This document shows positions 1 to 12,253 of a stretch of DNA of 64,000 bases, one piece after another (position 1 is the stretch's first letter; each line of letters begins with the position of its first letter). This DNA comes from Crocodylus rhombifer (Eukaryota; Chordata; Crocodylia; Crocodylidae), in NCBI GenBank assembly GCA_038503035.1, contig JAVSML010024617.1, positions 248,001 to 312,000 of the forward strand, given 5' to 3'. Both the position numbers and the translations under genes were made by a program. The notes below the pieces were generated by a model. It made no database searches, was not told the origin of the DNA, and saw only the letters and a program-made list of their open reading frames with translations.

Positions 1-4
1 GCTG

Positions 5-94
5 CAGGATGCAGCAGGAGCCAGTTGGCCCCTGCAATTCTTGGCTGGCCCTATGCAGTGCTAGCTGGGCCTCTCCAGCTCCTGCTGCATCCTG
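5..94. repeat. Short inverted repeat (hairpin) in GC-rich DNA
   Basis: A 16-base arm at 5-20 (CAGGATGCAGCAGGAG) is repeated exactly as its reverse complement at 79-94, with about 58 bases between. The surrounding 1-344 is GC-rich and its reading frames show no recognisable protein. It may be the end of a foldback repeat cut by the window edge; that is inference. Confidence 0.6.
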
Positions 95-344
95 TGGTCT
101 CCACCATGCAGCTAGGATGTGGTGCTGGAGCACTGAGCAGGGTGGAGGGATGGGGAAACAGCAGAAGGGCAGCGGTGGCAGATGGGAGGAAGTGGCAGCA
201 TGGGGCTGCACCAGTGCCCTCCGGCAGGAGCAGCAGGACCACAGAGCCAGGGCTTGTAGGAGCACTTCAGGGGACTCTACCTGCCATGGGGAGGCTGTGA
301 GCAAATCCTTCCCCTCCACACATGCCACAACCCTCCCCAGCCAC

Positions 345-776
345 TAGGGCTGTGCGAAGCTTTGGTCCCTGATTCAATTTGGTGGAGATTCGACCCAATC
401 AGGTGGCTGAATCTCCGAATCTGAATCAAATCAGAGGACCCTTTAATCTCTCTGAATTGAATCAGAACCCTCTGAATCCATTTGGAGAGATTTGGAAAGA
501 TTTGGAGATTTGGACATAGAGACAGCTCTAAATGTTTTTTTCTACATACCTCTAGGTACCAGGCGGCTCGTGAATGCTGTGAGGCTGGGGCACATGGAGT
601 GTCCCACAGCAGCATGGGGGAATCCCCAGCAAACCCAGCAGCAGACCCGGAAGTTGACCAGAAGCATTTTCAGTCCACTTCTGGATCCTCCAGGGAGTGC
701 ACTGGGAGCCTTCTGGGTCTGGGGGAGGGCATCCGGGGTCCCCCTGTGGCTGGTACTTCTGATCCACTTCCTGTAA
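345..776 (+). mobile_element. hAT-type foldback element, left half (copy A)
   Basis: It starts with TAGGGCTGTGCGAAGCTTTG, the same terminus found inverted at the right end of the complete element at 37691-38308. It then follows that element through the GATTC/GAATC-rich subterminal zone, the 'tctacatacct' block and the palindromic centre near 650-690. It stops near a second palindromic centre at about 750-776, so the right half is missing. No coding capacity is seen. The hAT assignment comes from the complete copy, which has an 8-bp target duplication. Confidence 0.8.
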
Positions 777-1070
777 CAAAACCCCCAGTTTTTCTTTTTC
801 TTTTTAATTTTAAAATGCATTCCCTCCCCTTCCCCAACCATTTCTGACTTTTTCTCTCCTTCTCTATTTCCTATAGATAAGTATAAGTGAGCTAAGACAT
901 AGGATAAGCTTCAGCATTTTATTTTGGTAGCAAGTTGTATTCATTTTGGGTTTTTTTCCTTCTTTATATTGTATAATTATTAGGTTTATATTGATTTTTT
1001 TACTGTTCCATATTACTGTTTTACTGATACTATATGATTTAGGCCTACATATGTAAGCTAGCATAAGTCA
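777..1070. other. AT-rich intergenic DNA
   Basis: Pyrimidine and AT-rich sequence between a hAT remnant and an LTR. I see no gene or clear repeat. Confidence 0.5.
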
Positions 1071-1838
1071 TGTCAAGTTTCCATTTTGTTTGTCAAGTCT
1101 CCATCTTGCTCCCATGCCCTATTGTGCAAGTATATCGTAACCTATGGCTCATACCTACACCTCCTATGTAACTTGGTTCCTGAATTAATGGGAGTGAATG
1201 AGGGTGCTTGAGAGACAATGGTAGTAGGTCTAAAAATAGCTCCCTCTGAATGACTGAACCATCAAAACCAATACCTGGACCAATGACCCAGCCATTGGAA
1301 CTACCCTCAGCATTCAAGAAACAAAAGATGAGGCAACCCACCATTGTGCCAAGGTGGCACACGCTCAGTAAGAACACCTGGAACCCTCTGGAAGAGGACT
1401 GACTTTGCCTGGACATGCCCTCCCCATAGGAGATCACAGGTAGTCTGCCCCATAAAAAGAGGCAGTGAAGACTGACTTCTTGGGATGCCCCCTCTATCTG
1501 GACCAGCACCATGCCACATCACCTATCCACCCAGAGGCCCTGCTGGTGCCCCCCGTCTGGACAACACCTGCTGGACAAAGACCCCTTTTCAGCCTGGATA
1601 GGTAGCTATCATCCCCACCCTCTCTTCAACCAAGGACTTGGACTCTGTTTCTCTTCCCTACCTGGACACCAACCCTTCCACTGAGTATCTTTTTCCTGCT
1701 GCCATTGTGAGTGCTTGTGGGTGGGGGGAGGGAACCAATAACTTCATGGGCTGTGTGGTGTGTTGTCGCTTGAATAAACCTGTTATTTTGAACCCAAGTT
1801 GGGTTTTTGTCTGTTTCCTGACTGTTTGATCCTTGTCA
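1071..1838 (+). mobile_element. Solo LTR of an endogenous retrovirus-like element
   Basis: About 770 bp that begins TGTCAAG and shows LTR order on the plus strand. There are CCAAT-type boxes near 1269 and 1279, a TATA-like CATAAAAAG at about 1451, and a polyadenylation signal AATAAA at 1773-1778. A GT/T-rich stretch follows, as in R-U5, ending near 'ccttgtca'. No gag, pol or env sequence follows, so it is read as a solo LTR. The exact ends and target duplication were not resolved. Old and non-coding. Confidence 0.65.
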
Positions 1839-2323
1839 CCACTTATCTGCCCCCTGATCTCCCAGCTGTCTGCCTCAATTTCCAGCCCCAAGCTCCCAGC
1901 TGTCTGCCTCTCTCTCTTTCCTGGCTGTCTCCTCCTTGCAGCCAGGCTTTTTCCCTTGCACCAGTAACCCCAAGCCTCAGTTCCTTCAAGTAACCCCAAG
2001 CCTCAGTTCCTCAGCCCAGCTTCTCTCTAGTCTACTGGTTCTAACACCGGTTCCAGCAACTTTCACTCCTTACACTTTCTCTCTCACCTTAACCTTCCCC
2101 CAGGTAGCCCAAGTCCCCCAAACACACACATACATACCGTACCATCCAAGTTAGGAACTCACATGTGTGTATGTGTAGGTGGATGCTTTGTGTATGAACT
2201 GGTGAATATGTATAGTCATTGTGTGTGTATAATATATAGTGATCTGCGTATGTGTACTGAGTGTGTGAGTATTGACAGCTAATTGTTGTCTAATTTTCAG
2301 TGTGTATGAGCTTGAATTGGTGA
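1839..2323. repeat. Pyrimidine-rich tract with short tandem duplications, then degenerate (TG)n
   Basis: 'ctcccagctgtctgcctc' occurs twice at about 1858-1910, and 'taaccccaagcctcagttcc' twice at about 1966-2010. From about 2120 to 2280 the sequence becomes imperfect CA/TG repeat. No gene is seen. Confidence 0.6.
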
Positions 2324-2677
2324 TAGGTGTGCTGTCCAACTTCTAAATAGCCAGGGGCCACACACCCCACAGAGCAGACTAGTGGGGACCACACCAGTTG
2401 GAGCCATGGGCCCCCTGGATGACACACTACATGTCTCCTTGCTGCACTGTGCATCTGGACACCCTCCCATGCCCCAAAACATAATGCACACAGGTCCCTT
2501 ACCACCAGCTCACCAGCTACACTGCCCCACCCCCTGGGGCAGAGCAGTGGGAAGCCAGAGGGAGGAGAACCCCAAGCCTCCTGTCTACAGCCACAGCAAT
2601 AGGGTAGTAGTGGCCAGGTGGGAGCCCAGGGAGTCTGCAGCTGATGAGGCACAAAAGCTGCTAGCTGGACAGCCCTG
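2324..2677. mobile_element. Degenerate hAT-like nonautonomous element
   Basis: The left end reads TAGGTGTGCTGTCCAACTTC and the right end, inverted, reads close to CAGGGCTGTCCAGCTAGC. These are imperfect terminal inverted repeats around a GC-rich core. No 8-bp target duplication could be confirmed. The ORFs inside have low-complexity composition. Confidence 0.4.
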
Positions 2678-3030
2678 ACCGACAGTAAAAAAAAAGTTGT
2701 ACAAATTCTCCCCCTAATTACAATTGTGATGCCTCAATGACTACTTCAATGGTAGCACTGAAGTTGTACGCTTTAAGAGTGAAATGCAGCCCTTTCATGA
2801 CAGGATTTACTACAATGAAATCGCATATGTTTAAATGAAAGTGCATTCATATCTGTCAGCCTGCTGCCTACTTGATACTGGTAGGTGCCAAAGCATTTTG
2901 TTCCAGTTCTGAAAGACACTTGTGTATACCTATGTATTTTCTCAATGCGCACACAATTTGAAGGGTATACAGCTTAAGTGTAGGTTTCAAGGTTTGGCCA
3001 GCTCAAGCCCTTTCGGGTTTTGAAAGATTT
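2678..3030. other. Unannotated AT-rich DNA
   Basis: No coding, RNA or repeat feature recognised. Confidence 0.5.
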
Positions 3031-3115
3031 CATAGACATTTGGGCTGGAAGGGACCCCAGAGGATCAACAAGTCCAGGCCCCCGCCCCAGTGGCAGGAAG
3101 TCAGCAGGGATCATA
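3031..3115 (-). mobile_element. CR1 LINE 3'-end fragment
   Basis: 'catagacatttgggctgg' followed by 'aagggacccc', 'aagtccaggc' and 'ggcaggaagtcagcaggg' is the inverted 3'-terminal signature of sauropsid CR1 elements. It closely matches the start of the larger CR1 at 52621. Only about 85 bp survive. Confidence 0.85.
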
Positions 3116-3256
3116 GACAAAATTTGCAGCTGGTGAGTCACAAAAGCTCAGACCTTGATGACAAAAGATGTGTAGATCACAGCACTGAGAGAGACCATTC
3201 ACATCAATAGAGCAAAAGACTTGTGTGGAAGCCACTGACAAATTTGGAAACACTGT

Positions 3257-3480
3257 GGGTGCATCTACACATGCACATTTACTGATACCTGTATGATACA
3301 GGCATCAAATTTATACCTGATTAGTTACTATACAGTAAGGTATGTGTAGATCACAGCACTGAATTGGGATTAAAGTTAGTCCCAAATCTGTCCACACACA
3401 GCGTTACTGTGCTTTAATGCCTGCATGTATAGACTCTGGTCCTAAGTTACTGTGCAATAAATGCATGTGTAGATGAGCCC
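3257..3480. mobile_element. MITE, PIF/Harbinger-like termini
   Basis: The 224-bp segment begins GGGTGCATCTACACATGCA and ends with the inverted GGGCTCATCTACACATGCA (17 of 19 matching). The inside is non-coding and partly palindromic. The G-rich terminus followed by a 'tctacacatg' block recurs at several other sites in the window. Superfamily is inferred from the related copies near 10457 and 56754, which have 3-bp duplications. Confidence 0.75.
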
Positions 3481-6400
3481 AGTGAGGATCAAAACTCAAA
3501 CTAAATTACTGAAGCCCAAGCTCTTATATGTAATGTTTTAACCCCACTTAGTGGTCATTTTGCTTACATGGTTCTAACCTGTAGTCATCTTCTGTGCCTA
3601 GGAATGATTATGAGCCAGGAAATGAAGACAGGGCAGAATAGATTCAGGAAAGGACAGACAAACAATACTGCCAACATGATTAGAAACTGAATACAGCAAT
3701 AGCACCATTAAGACATTTTCAATCTAGATTTAACTCTATACATTCAGACACATTATACGCAGCAGTACTGTCTGGTTACTAAACAATATTTACACCTACC
3801 CCTTGAAATTATGGAGCCTATCCATTAGGCATTTGCAGATAGTGTCTTATCCTCACTGCAAAGTGCCACATTAACCCACATGCTAAGGCAAGGTGTTACA
3901 CAGAGCTGGTGGCCCAGAGTTGAAGGCTTATTCCTAAAACTTACTGAAATCCAAGGCCAAACTTTGAGGAATGTGAAACTTCTCTGAACACAAAAATCAG
4001 CAGCATTGCAAATTCTTGATATTGGCAGTTGCGTTGCCTAGAGGGACCAGGAAGACTTGATCCAAAAAGCTTATGTTTGATATATAATCATCCACACCAG
4101 CAGAGGATTACACTTTCAAATAATGTGCGTTGATTTAGTAATGTTATACTTCAAATGGCAATCCCTGCATTACATGGTACAGGCACCTAATTTTCACTTG
4201 GAAGTGGTTGGAGAAAACCGCTTCAGCGCACCTCTTTCTGCTCTGCCTAATGTACTGCATATTGAATTAAGGAGCCTGGAAACAACCATTCACCAAAGTC
4301 TTAATAATAATTGCTCCTGATTAACGCATGAACATCAATAAAAGGAGGATTGAACACTCTTTATTAATTAACAATCAAATCAAGGAAAACCATCTACGTG
4401 ACAGATAGCTTGTATAAAAATAATTGACTCATTAATCTTAACCATGTGAACATGCTCACAATAGCAGGGTCAATTTCTAGAAAGGATGTAACACTGGAAG
4501 CAAATTCACACAGGTGCAATTCTGTAGTTACTCTATTTGCACAAAAGCTAACTTTCTTTCAGAAGGTAATGAAGGACATGTATTCAAAGGCAAAACCAGA
4601 GAAACTTTCAGTAAGAAGCACAATTATACCATATACATTCTAAGTTCTTTGGAACAGGAGCTTTTCATTATATGTATGTGCACAATGCCTAGTACAAAGG
4701 GATCAAATCCCTGACTTGAATATTAAATAATATGCCTAACCTCAAGTGGAGAGGCATCTCCTGCACACTTTCATTGATGTACAGTGATTGAAGACTGGAC
4801 AAAATTCAACTTTACTATAAGGATATATGCCCCAATGGCTTTGAAGATAAAAATCAGACTTATATTTTATATAAATCCAGGTTAAGTTTTAAACCAGCAT
4901 TGACATAGAGCTGCATGGGAACAAATGAAATTTTCAGGAAACAAGGAGAAAGGCAAGACAGCAAAAGGTTTTTCATGTATTGGACACTGAATACAGAGGA
5001 GCTACAGTATAGCCAGAACACCATCATCCTGCTAATTCTGTATTACAGAAGGTAACCTTTATATTATCTATATTATTCTGGACAAGTAAAGGAGAATGTG
5101 TCTGTCATACGACATGTTGCATATAGCATGTATCACACTGAAAGATCTTTGCTCTTCCATTTCCCTATACTCCACACTAAGCATAAAAAGTTTAAAAAGG
5201 AGGCCTCTGCTGCAGCTGAACAGTTCACAGCCTGACCTGGTGCTGTCATTGACTGCCCCTATCTAGGATATACTCAGTTGTCCATTATGCTACATGAGCA
5301 CCAGATATTTCTACAGCGTGAAAATACTTACTGCTGTGATTATAATGTATTGCACTGTAATAACAGGTGATATGGATGAGTAGCTGGGATTTACCCAAGC
5401 TATGATGGGCCAGAATGTCAGCAGGTGGAAAGCAATACCACACCATTGAAATAATACTGAGTAAACCAACCAGCATCAGTTCAGAATCTGGCCTATATGC
5501 TTGCTTTGCAGTTTCCATCTCGCCCAACTGTTCAGATTGCTGTAAAACTGCTTTCTCCCTCTTTTTGTTGCTTTCTGAGTCATTAGAGATTATGCAGTAA
5601 GGATCTCTCTCCTATTGTATGGAAAATGGCTTGGCTCCCTCTGCTCTTCCCACTCCCCTGCCCCCAAATTTCTTGGCAACTATATCCTTTTTTCCCTTGT
5701 TCTTTTTTAGTTCAGAGATCACGTTTGCTTTTCAAACTCAGTATTATTTTCTTAATATCCTGCAGGAGTTTTCTTGGAGTCATTATGGACTATCAGGTAA
5801 CAAAGTCATTAAGGCTATATTAAACATATGGGACAAGAGTCTGAGTTCAGTTATCTGAGTGTATCTCCTCTAGAGCCATGTAAATATGGAGAAACTTAAT
5901 AAATGCCAATGGAGATGCTCTAAATTTACATAAGTGTAAATGAAATCAGATCTTGGCTTAGGTTCCTTACTCAATAGTGAAATATCAAGTATTTTGGTAT
6001 AAAAAATTTAAGAGGATAAACATTGAAAGAGGTGCCCAGGGATTTATCCCCATTAATGGCTAACTCCTGCACACCACTGTAAATGTTTAGGAGCAATTAT
6101 ATATCAAATCATTTTTATCCCTCTATGTTTAAGCAAGGTATTTTAAAGGAGCCTTAAAGTGAGAGAGATTCCTATCATTATGCAATCTCCACTCTAGGAC
6201 TAGTACAGGTTTGAGGCAGGGTATCATGTAGGTGTTGAGAACTTCATCACACTGTTGACAATGCTGCCTTTAAAAATAAGTAACTGAGCATTTTTTCCTT
6301 TTACCCCAATTAAGAAAAGCTATTACTTTTCAATTTTAAGCGGTCAGTGGTCATTACTGACTAATCAAATCACCCACAAAATTTTATATAGAAATAAATA

Positions 6401-8040
6401 AAATGAGCTTTTGAAATACTAGGCTAAGGAAAAACAAAGTCAGAAAACTAATTTCTGGGGAGAATGGGATACTCATGACCCAGATACAACCATCAAACAC
6501 AGCAGAAATGAGAATCTCTTTTAACTTTCATACAAAAGAAAAAGGAACCAAGCTCTGGCTAAAAAAGGAGTTATTTCCCAATAACTGAGAGATCTATAGT
6601 ATGAGGACCTCTTGTTAAATCCAAAGAAGATCTACCAAGGATTATTGGTAACCATATGATCACTCTGCAGAATTTGTTGGCATAACAAAGAATAATCTTT
6701 AACAAAGATAGTCTATATGAATGTGAAAGGTTTGGCTATCCAGAATGTGTTTTGTTTTGTTTTGTTTTTTTGTTTTAGGGAACAAGTGAGCAAAGCAATG
6801 AAAAAGACTTAAAAAAAAGATTCTTTACATAAATTGATACTGTATTAATTTATTCCAAATGAAATAAATGTTCAAAAAAATTATCATTAGACATGTACAA
6901 GCACTTTTGAATTTTACTCAGTTTTCACTTTCATCATCAGATTCACTTTACCCTGCCCATTTATTACCATAATCCTAATTCTTATTGCATTCTCTTAGCA
7001 GAGGTTTAATGGGGTCAACAGTGTTCCTTTCTGAACTGGAAGTTTTCAGCCGAAAAAGGCTGAATAAACAGTCAAAAATTGGTAGTACTACTATTCTCCA
7101 TTATTACCTCTTCATGCTTGTGAGATCAGGGTGAATTGGAGTCCAGTCTGATTGTAAAATTATATACAAGATATTCTGCTTTGCTATGACAGCAAGTGTT
7201 AGCAGCTTCCTTCTTTGTGAAGCTGGGTGGGGTTGTATCACTTCTCACTGAGGCTCTCACATGGAAAGACTTCTTCTGTGGCTCTCATAATATGTTCCAG
7301 ACTTTTTATGAACATAAACATTCCTAAGCTATTGTTACCCAAAGGTGATTTCCATTGCTAAGTAGCCCATGCAGAGAGTGGAAGCAACACTAGTGCCATT
7401 TTCATTTGTTTACCTGGGGTTTTGTCACATCCACACTCTGCGCTTGCCAATCCAATTTCCATTCCACAATGACAGATTTTTTTATTTTTTTTTTAAATCA
7501 CTCCCAACCCATATTTCCCTCACTCCTATCTTCTCCCAGGCATGGATGTATACACTTGTTGGAGCAGGATAGGCTTCAAATGGGAGTCATCCTGGACCTG
7601 CAGGAAGAAAAAGATGAATGAAATAACACTGTTTTCCTTCACTCTCCACCATGGTTGATTTCATGTACCCTCCTCTCAACATTGAGCACTTCAATAATAC
7701 CACCACCAGGAGCCCTAGAGTGACTTTCATCTAAGCACAGTTCACTTTATCATATAAATCACATTCAGAACGCACAGGAAAGCACTATTTAGTAATATCA
7801 ACCCTTGCATTTCAAGCCTTGATAGTCAGCCCTCACCACCATCACCCTCCCACAATTCTCAAAATCAGAAGAGTTCTTAAATTTATTTTAAGCCAATTCA
7901 GGAAAAAGGATAAGCCAAAAAGTTTTTTATAGAACCATCAGCAGGCTGATTTATTTGTTAAAAATTAACCTAAAAAATAAAATACAAACAGACCAAGAGA
8001 CTTTCAAAATAGCCTATGGTAACCACAAAACTGATTCATC
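3481..8040. other. Repeat-poor AT-rich DNA, no gene
   Basis: About 4.5 kb with no recognised gene, RNA or recent mobile element. ORFs are short and unrelated in frame to any known protein. The stretch at about 4318-4445 has dense TTAATTAA, ATAATTGACTCATTAAT and similar homeodomain-type AT motifs and could be a conserved noncoding element. A T/G-rich simple repeat (GTTTT)n lies at 6746-6772. Confidence 0.5.
4318..4445. promoter_or_regulatory. Candidate conserved noncoding element
   Basis: AT-rich but not simple sequence with several TAAT/ATTA cores (TTATTAATTAAC, AATAATTGACTCATTAAT), free of repeat signatures. This composition is typical of developmental enhancers, but conservation cannot be seen from one sequence. 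Confidence 0.2.
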
Positions 8041-9340
8041 TGACCTCAATAATATGGAATGCTTTACAAGAGTTTTGAAGGAAAGAATAATTAAGGCATG
8101 ACAGTAGACAAAAATGGCATTAAAAGCAATGTGTGATTATCAAAAGTGCTTTATGCCAGACCTAATAACTTTCCTTGTTTAAATAAAAAATAGACTTTTA
8201 AGACAAGGGAAATGTGACAGATCTAATGCAGTTGGACTTTGGCATATTATCTGATATATTGAGAAAATGATTAAGCTACAAAAAGCAGGGATAGGTTTGA
8301 GAACAGTAAGGTGGGCAAAGAACTAGGTATGTAGGAATGATATATTGTGCTGAATGGGTAAGCACTGGGCTGGAAGGAGGTTTCTAACAGAATTCCTTGA
8401 GCATCAGTCTTTGGAAAAGTCTAATTTAATATTTTTGCTTATGATCTTGGCACAAAAAGCAGGAGCATGCTAACTACATTTGCTGATGACACAAATTTAG
8501 GATGCATCATTAAAATAGAGGAGGAAGAGAATATCACACAAAAAGAACTAGATGACCTTGAGGATAAGCACAATAGAAATGAGATAAATTGGGTATTACA
8601 AAGTGCAAGATTATCTACTTGAGGAATTCTGACAGCTTCTACTCTAAGCTGGGGAATCATCAATTGGAAACGAACAGAGGAGGAGAAAGACAGAGGTGCG
8701 CTAGTCAATCACATGAAACAATGAACCCCCAATATGATGTGGCTATGAAATAGGCATAGGCAACTCAAAATATTTTGGGTGAGGTTTTTCCAAACCACAT
8801 AGGGAAGTACTGATGCCATCCTACAAGGCATCACTAAAATCCTATCCTTATAGTATGTACAATTCTGGTCATTCATATTCAAGACAAATTCAAACTGGGA
8901 CAGGGACAGAGAAGGGGTACTAGGATCATCAGAGAATGCAGGGTCTTAAAAGACGGTGACTTGTTTTACCTTGGAAAATACAGGCTGTAAATGAATATTA
9001 CTACACTCTGTGGACACTTCACAGCGGTAAACACCAGGGGCTGAAAATAACTATTTAAATAAAGGACAATGTTGGCACAAGAATAAAATGGTATAAACTG
9101 GCTGTGAATAAACTGAATAAATTTAAGATAGAAATGAAAATAAGGTTTCTAACAAAAGGATTAAAGTTCTGGAGCAATCAACCAATAAGAATAGTTGAGG
9201 CAACAAACTGTTTGAGGGAATATGAATGTTTATGAAAGGAGTTAGATGGTACAATTACCTGGAAAGTCAGGCGTCATGTCAAGAGCCAAGAGCCCTTCCA
9301 GCCTTATGTCCTATAATAATGAAAAATCAAGTTTGGGGGA
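8041..9340 (+). mobile_element. Ancient L3/CR1-like LINE remnant (reverse transcriptase and 3' end)
   Basis: The plus strand keeps the order of an L3/CR1-type ORF2 in many broken frames. 'ATCAAAAGTGCTTTATGCCA' and 'GACAAGGGAAATGTGACAGA' correspond to the RT region before the catalytic aspartate. 'FADDTNLG', the RT catalytic box, is coded near 8475-8500. The RT C-terminal part follows, and a 3' end near 9290-9320 reads 'agagcccttccagccttatg'. Stops and frameshifts are frequent, so this is an old dead copy. The family name is from remembered sequence style and needs RepeatMasker confirmation. Confidence 0.75.
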
Positions 9341-10300
9341 AGGAAATATTTCAACCCCATTTTTTCCATTAAAAAATACCTTATAGCTATTATGAAAAAT
9401 TAAGTGAAAGTGGAAGAATGAGAAGCATTCCCTATATATGAAGGACCATCAGCTGCGAACACTAAAGACCACCAAAAGGACCCTAATATGCCAAAGACCA
9501 TCAAAGACTGATTGAAACTAGGCCTTAATCTCCACTTGTTAAAGGAGTCATTTATACTCAGTTTGCACCAGTGTCAAATACTAGAGACTCAGAATAGTTC
9601 ATCTCTCTGCGCTGCAAGTGGTGGTTAGAAAAGAAAATATATTCTCAGATTTTGCAAATATTTGTGCACCTGTTTAGTGTTACATACCTGACTAGTCATA
9701 CTGAAGTCAAAGGGGTGAACTCATGTGCTTAAAATCACTGACAGGAATAAGAGTTTGCTGGCACCAGGCCACCGCTCTTATTTTTCGCATGTGTGTGTAT
9801 AAATACATGTGTTCACGCAGTTAAAACCCAAATTCTATTTGTGGGGTGACTCTTATATTGCCATCTGAACAATTGCATTAGAACTTTAAAAAGCAGACTG
9901 TCTAAAAGTCAACACTCCTACACTGTTCTGAGATTACTTTAAACCCCCAGTCTTTGCAACAGATTGCAGTAAAAGAGAAAGAACGAACAACGGGTCCTTG
10001 CTTGTCAATACTGCTGACAAAGAACACTGCCACTCAGTTAATTTTCAGACTATCAGAAACAACTGTTAGAGTTGGTGAAGATTATTTTAGAATCAGAGGG
10101 AATGAGATTTTGTGTGTTCAAGATACCTTGCAAAATTAATTGCAAATCATTATATAGTAAAGAACTGCTATCAGCTTTTCTGATATAAATGGACTGGGAG
10201 GACAATTTACTGATTATAAATGGTTAAAGACCTGAGAAAAGTACAAGGCAGTTTTTGCCTACTAAATCTATTATTTTTGTGTAGAACAAAAAGGAGTAAT
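9341..10300. other. AT-rich DNA with one old repeat fragment
   Basis: Mostly unannotated. The part at about 9670-9785 ('catactgaagtcaaagg', 'ctcatgtgcttaaaatcact') resembles a common old amniote interspersed repeat. No gene seen. Confidence 0.4.
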
Positions 10301-10302
10301 TT

Positions 10303-10309
10303 TGTGTGT

Positions 10310-10341
<32 letters not shown>
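10303..10341. repeat. (TG)n microsatellite
   Basis: About 19 TG dinucleotides with a single TA interruption. Confidence 0.95.
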
Positions 10342-10456
10342 TTAATGGGTATCTGATAATGTATTTGTTTATAATTTCTTGTTTAATTTAGAGCACTGAA
10401 CATGGGGATGCTCTTAGTCTGAAATAAGGCAAAAGGTAGGACAGAGTAGCACCTTA

Positions 10457-12253
10457 GGCCACGTTCAAACGAGTGCAGCTCTATGGTATGTAGCGCCACA
10501 GGCATGTCTGCAGCACCACATACCACACATTCACCTGTTCTCCACGTTGCAATGGAGCAGCAAGGGCAGGGTGGTGGGGGAGGGGAAATGTGCCAAATAA
10601 GCAGCGCAGTGCACACGGGGACAGCATGTACTTCTCAAAACTGGTAGGGCTGTGCGAGGCTTTGGACAGAGCTTCAGATGCGGAGAAGCTTTGGACGCTT
10701 CAGGGTCCAAAGCAGCACATCTGAGTCGAAGTGCTGCATCGTTCAGCTTCCCGAAGTGCTTCGGAGCCTCTTCGGAGATCTGGCCATAGGGTATCATGGG
10801 GAAACAATAAAATATCTATAACTTTGTTGCTTTTTGTCTGATGAGTGAAATTTTCAGAGTTAATAGACTCTGCAGAGAGGATGAATCCTGACAATTTTCA
10901 AGAAGCTCAGAGCAGGGGTTTGGGGGCAACTGTACCCCAAATTCCTGAAAGCAAAACTCCTGTCACGTCTACGTGCTACAACACAGGGGGGTCAAAACTG
11001 CAGGGCTGGTAGCTCTTACTGAGGCCACAAAGCCTGCCGTGTTTCAAGAAGATCAGTGCAGGGGGTTGGGGGGAACTGCCCCTCAAGCTGCGGACAAGCA
11101 AAACTGGTGCCATGGGTGCTTGTGGGACTGACTGTGTCTGTCTTGGGGAGACACTGCTGCAGGCCTGGCTGCTAAACTGCTGTGTTACCAGTTACCAATC
11201 CTGATTCACTCAGGGACTAGCTCAATACACAGGACCTAGCTACTACATAATGACTTAACTAGCACCAATTAGCACCAACAAAACCAAGCTAACGAGAGGA
11301 AAGAGTCAATACAGACAATCAACTGCCCCAAGACAGACACAGTCTTGGCACAAGTTTTGCTAGTCAGCAGCTAGGGGTGCAGGGCCCCAGAGCCCCCCTG
11401 CATCGATCTCCTCCACAGCTGGCAGGCATCACAGCAGGGGCCCCCATCCCTGCAGCTGTCACCCCACTGCGCCTTAGCACACGCAGTGTCACCCATGGCA
11501 CCAGTTTTGCTTGTACACAGCTTGAGGGGCAGTTCCCCCCAAATCTCTACACTGATCTCCTTGAAACGTGGCAGGCTTTGTGGCCTCAGTAAGAGCTATC
11601 AGCCCTGCAGTTTTGACCCCCCTGTGGTGTAACACACAGCCGTGACAGGAGTTTGGCTTTCAAGAATTTGGGGTACAGTTTCCCCCAAACCCCTGCACTG
11701 ATCTTCATGAAATTTGGCAAGTGTTATGCTCTCAGCAGAGGCTACCATCCCTGTAAGTGTCATCCAAATTGGACAAAAAAACAACAAAGTTATAGATATT
11801 TCATTGATTCCCCATTATACCCTATGGCCACATCTCTGAGGCAACTCCCAAGCTTCAGAGCCACTTCGGCCAGATCGAGGCGGAAACCCCGTCCGGAGCT
11901 CCGGATCGGATCTGAAGCAGCCGGATCTGAAGCTGGATCAGATCACTGCCGACACACACAGGCCTAAAAACTGGAGCCTGGCCAGCCAGAGCCTTGCTCC
12001 AGCTGCTGGCCAGGCTCCAAGCATCAGGATTACTGGTGCTGCAGCCCCAGGAGGTCCCCAGGGCCCCAGGTAAGGCTGCTGGGGCCTGCCCAGTGCTGAC
12101 CCCAACCTCCCCCGCTCTACCCTGGGTTAACTTGCTGTGTGCCAGAGGGCATGAGGCACAGGGGTTTCTTGGGGACAACCAGAAGCAGCACAAGGTGTGT
12201 TGCTGCTTCTTGTCCCCAGGGAAACAAATGTGTATACTCATGTGCATGCAGCC
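10457..12253 (+). mobile_element. PIF/Harbinger-type MITE, 467 bp plus a 1.33-kb nested insertion
   Basis: The element begins GGCCACGTTC and ends GCATGCAGCC, with TTA at 10454-10456 and 12254-12256. That 3-bp duplication is typical of PIF/Harbinger. Removing the insertion and one copy of its duplication leaves about 460-467 bp. The inverted copy at 13730-14203 is 474 bp and aligns along its length. The right segment (11975-12253) carries a consensus 5' splice-donor match CAG|GTAAGG at 12067-12075. The small ORF beginning MLQLLARLQAS at 11994 has a counterpart in the other copy, but this most simply reflects shared repeat ancestry. Confidence 0.8.
10645..11966. mobile_element. hAT-type foldback element, 1.3 kb, with 8-bp target duplication
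   Basis: It begins TAGGGCTGTGCGAGGCTTTG and ends, inverted, TAGGCCTGTGTG, and is flanked by identical AAAACTGG at 10637-10644 and 11967-11974. The left arm (10645 to about 11150) and right arm (about 11325-11966) are inverted copies. Matching blocks include 'ggccatagggtat', 'aaatatctataactttgttg', 'gtcaaaactgcagggctg', 'aggccacaaagcctgcc' and 'gactgtgtctgtcttggg'. The right arm holds about 150 bp absent from the left. The roughly 175-bp loop is AT-richer. No transposase is encoded. Confidence 0.9.
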
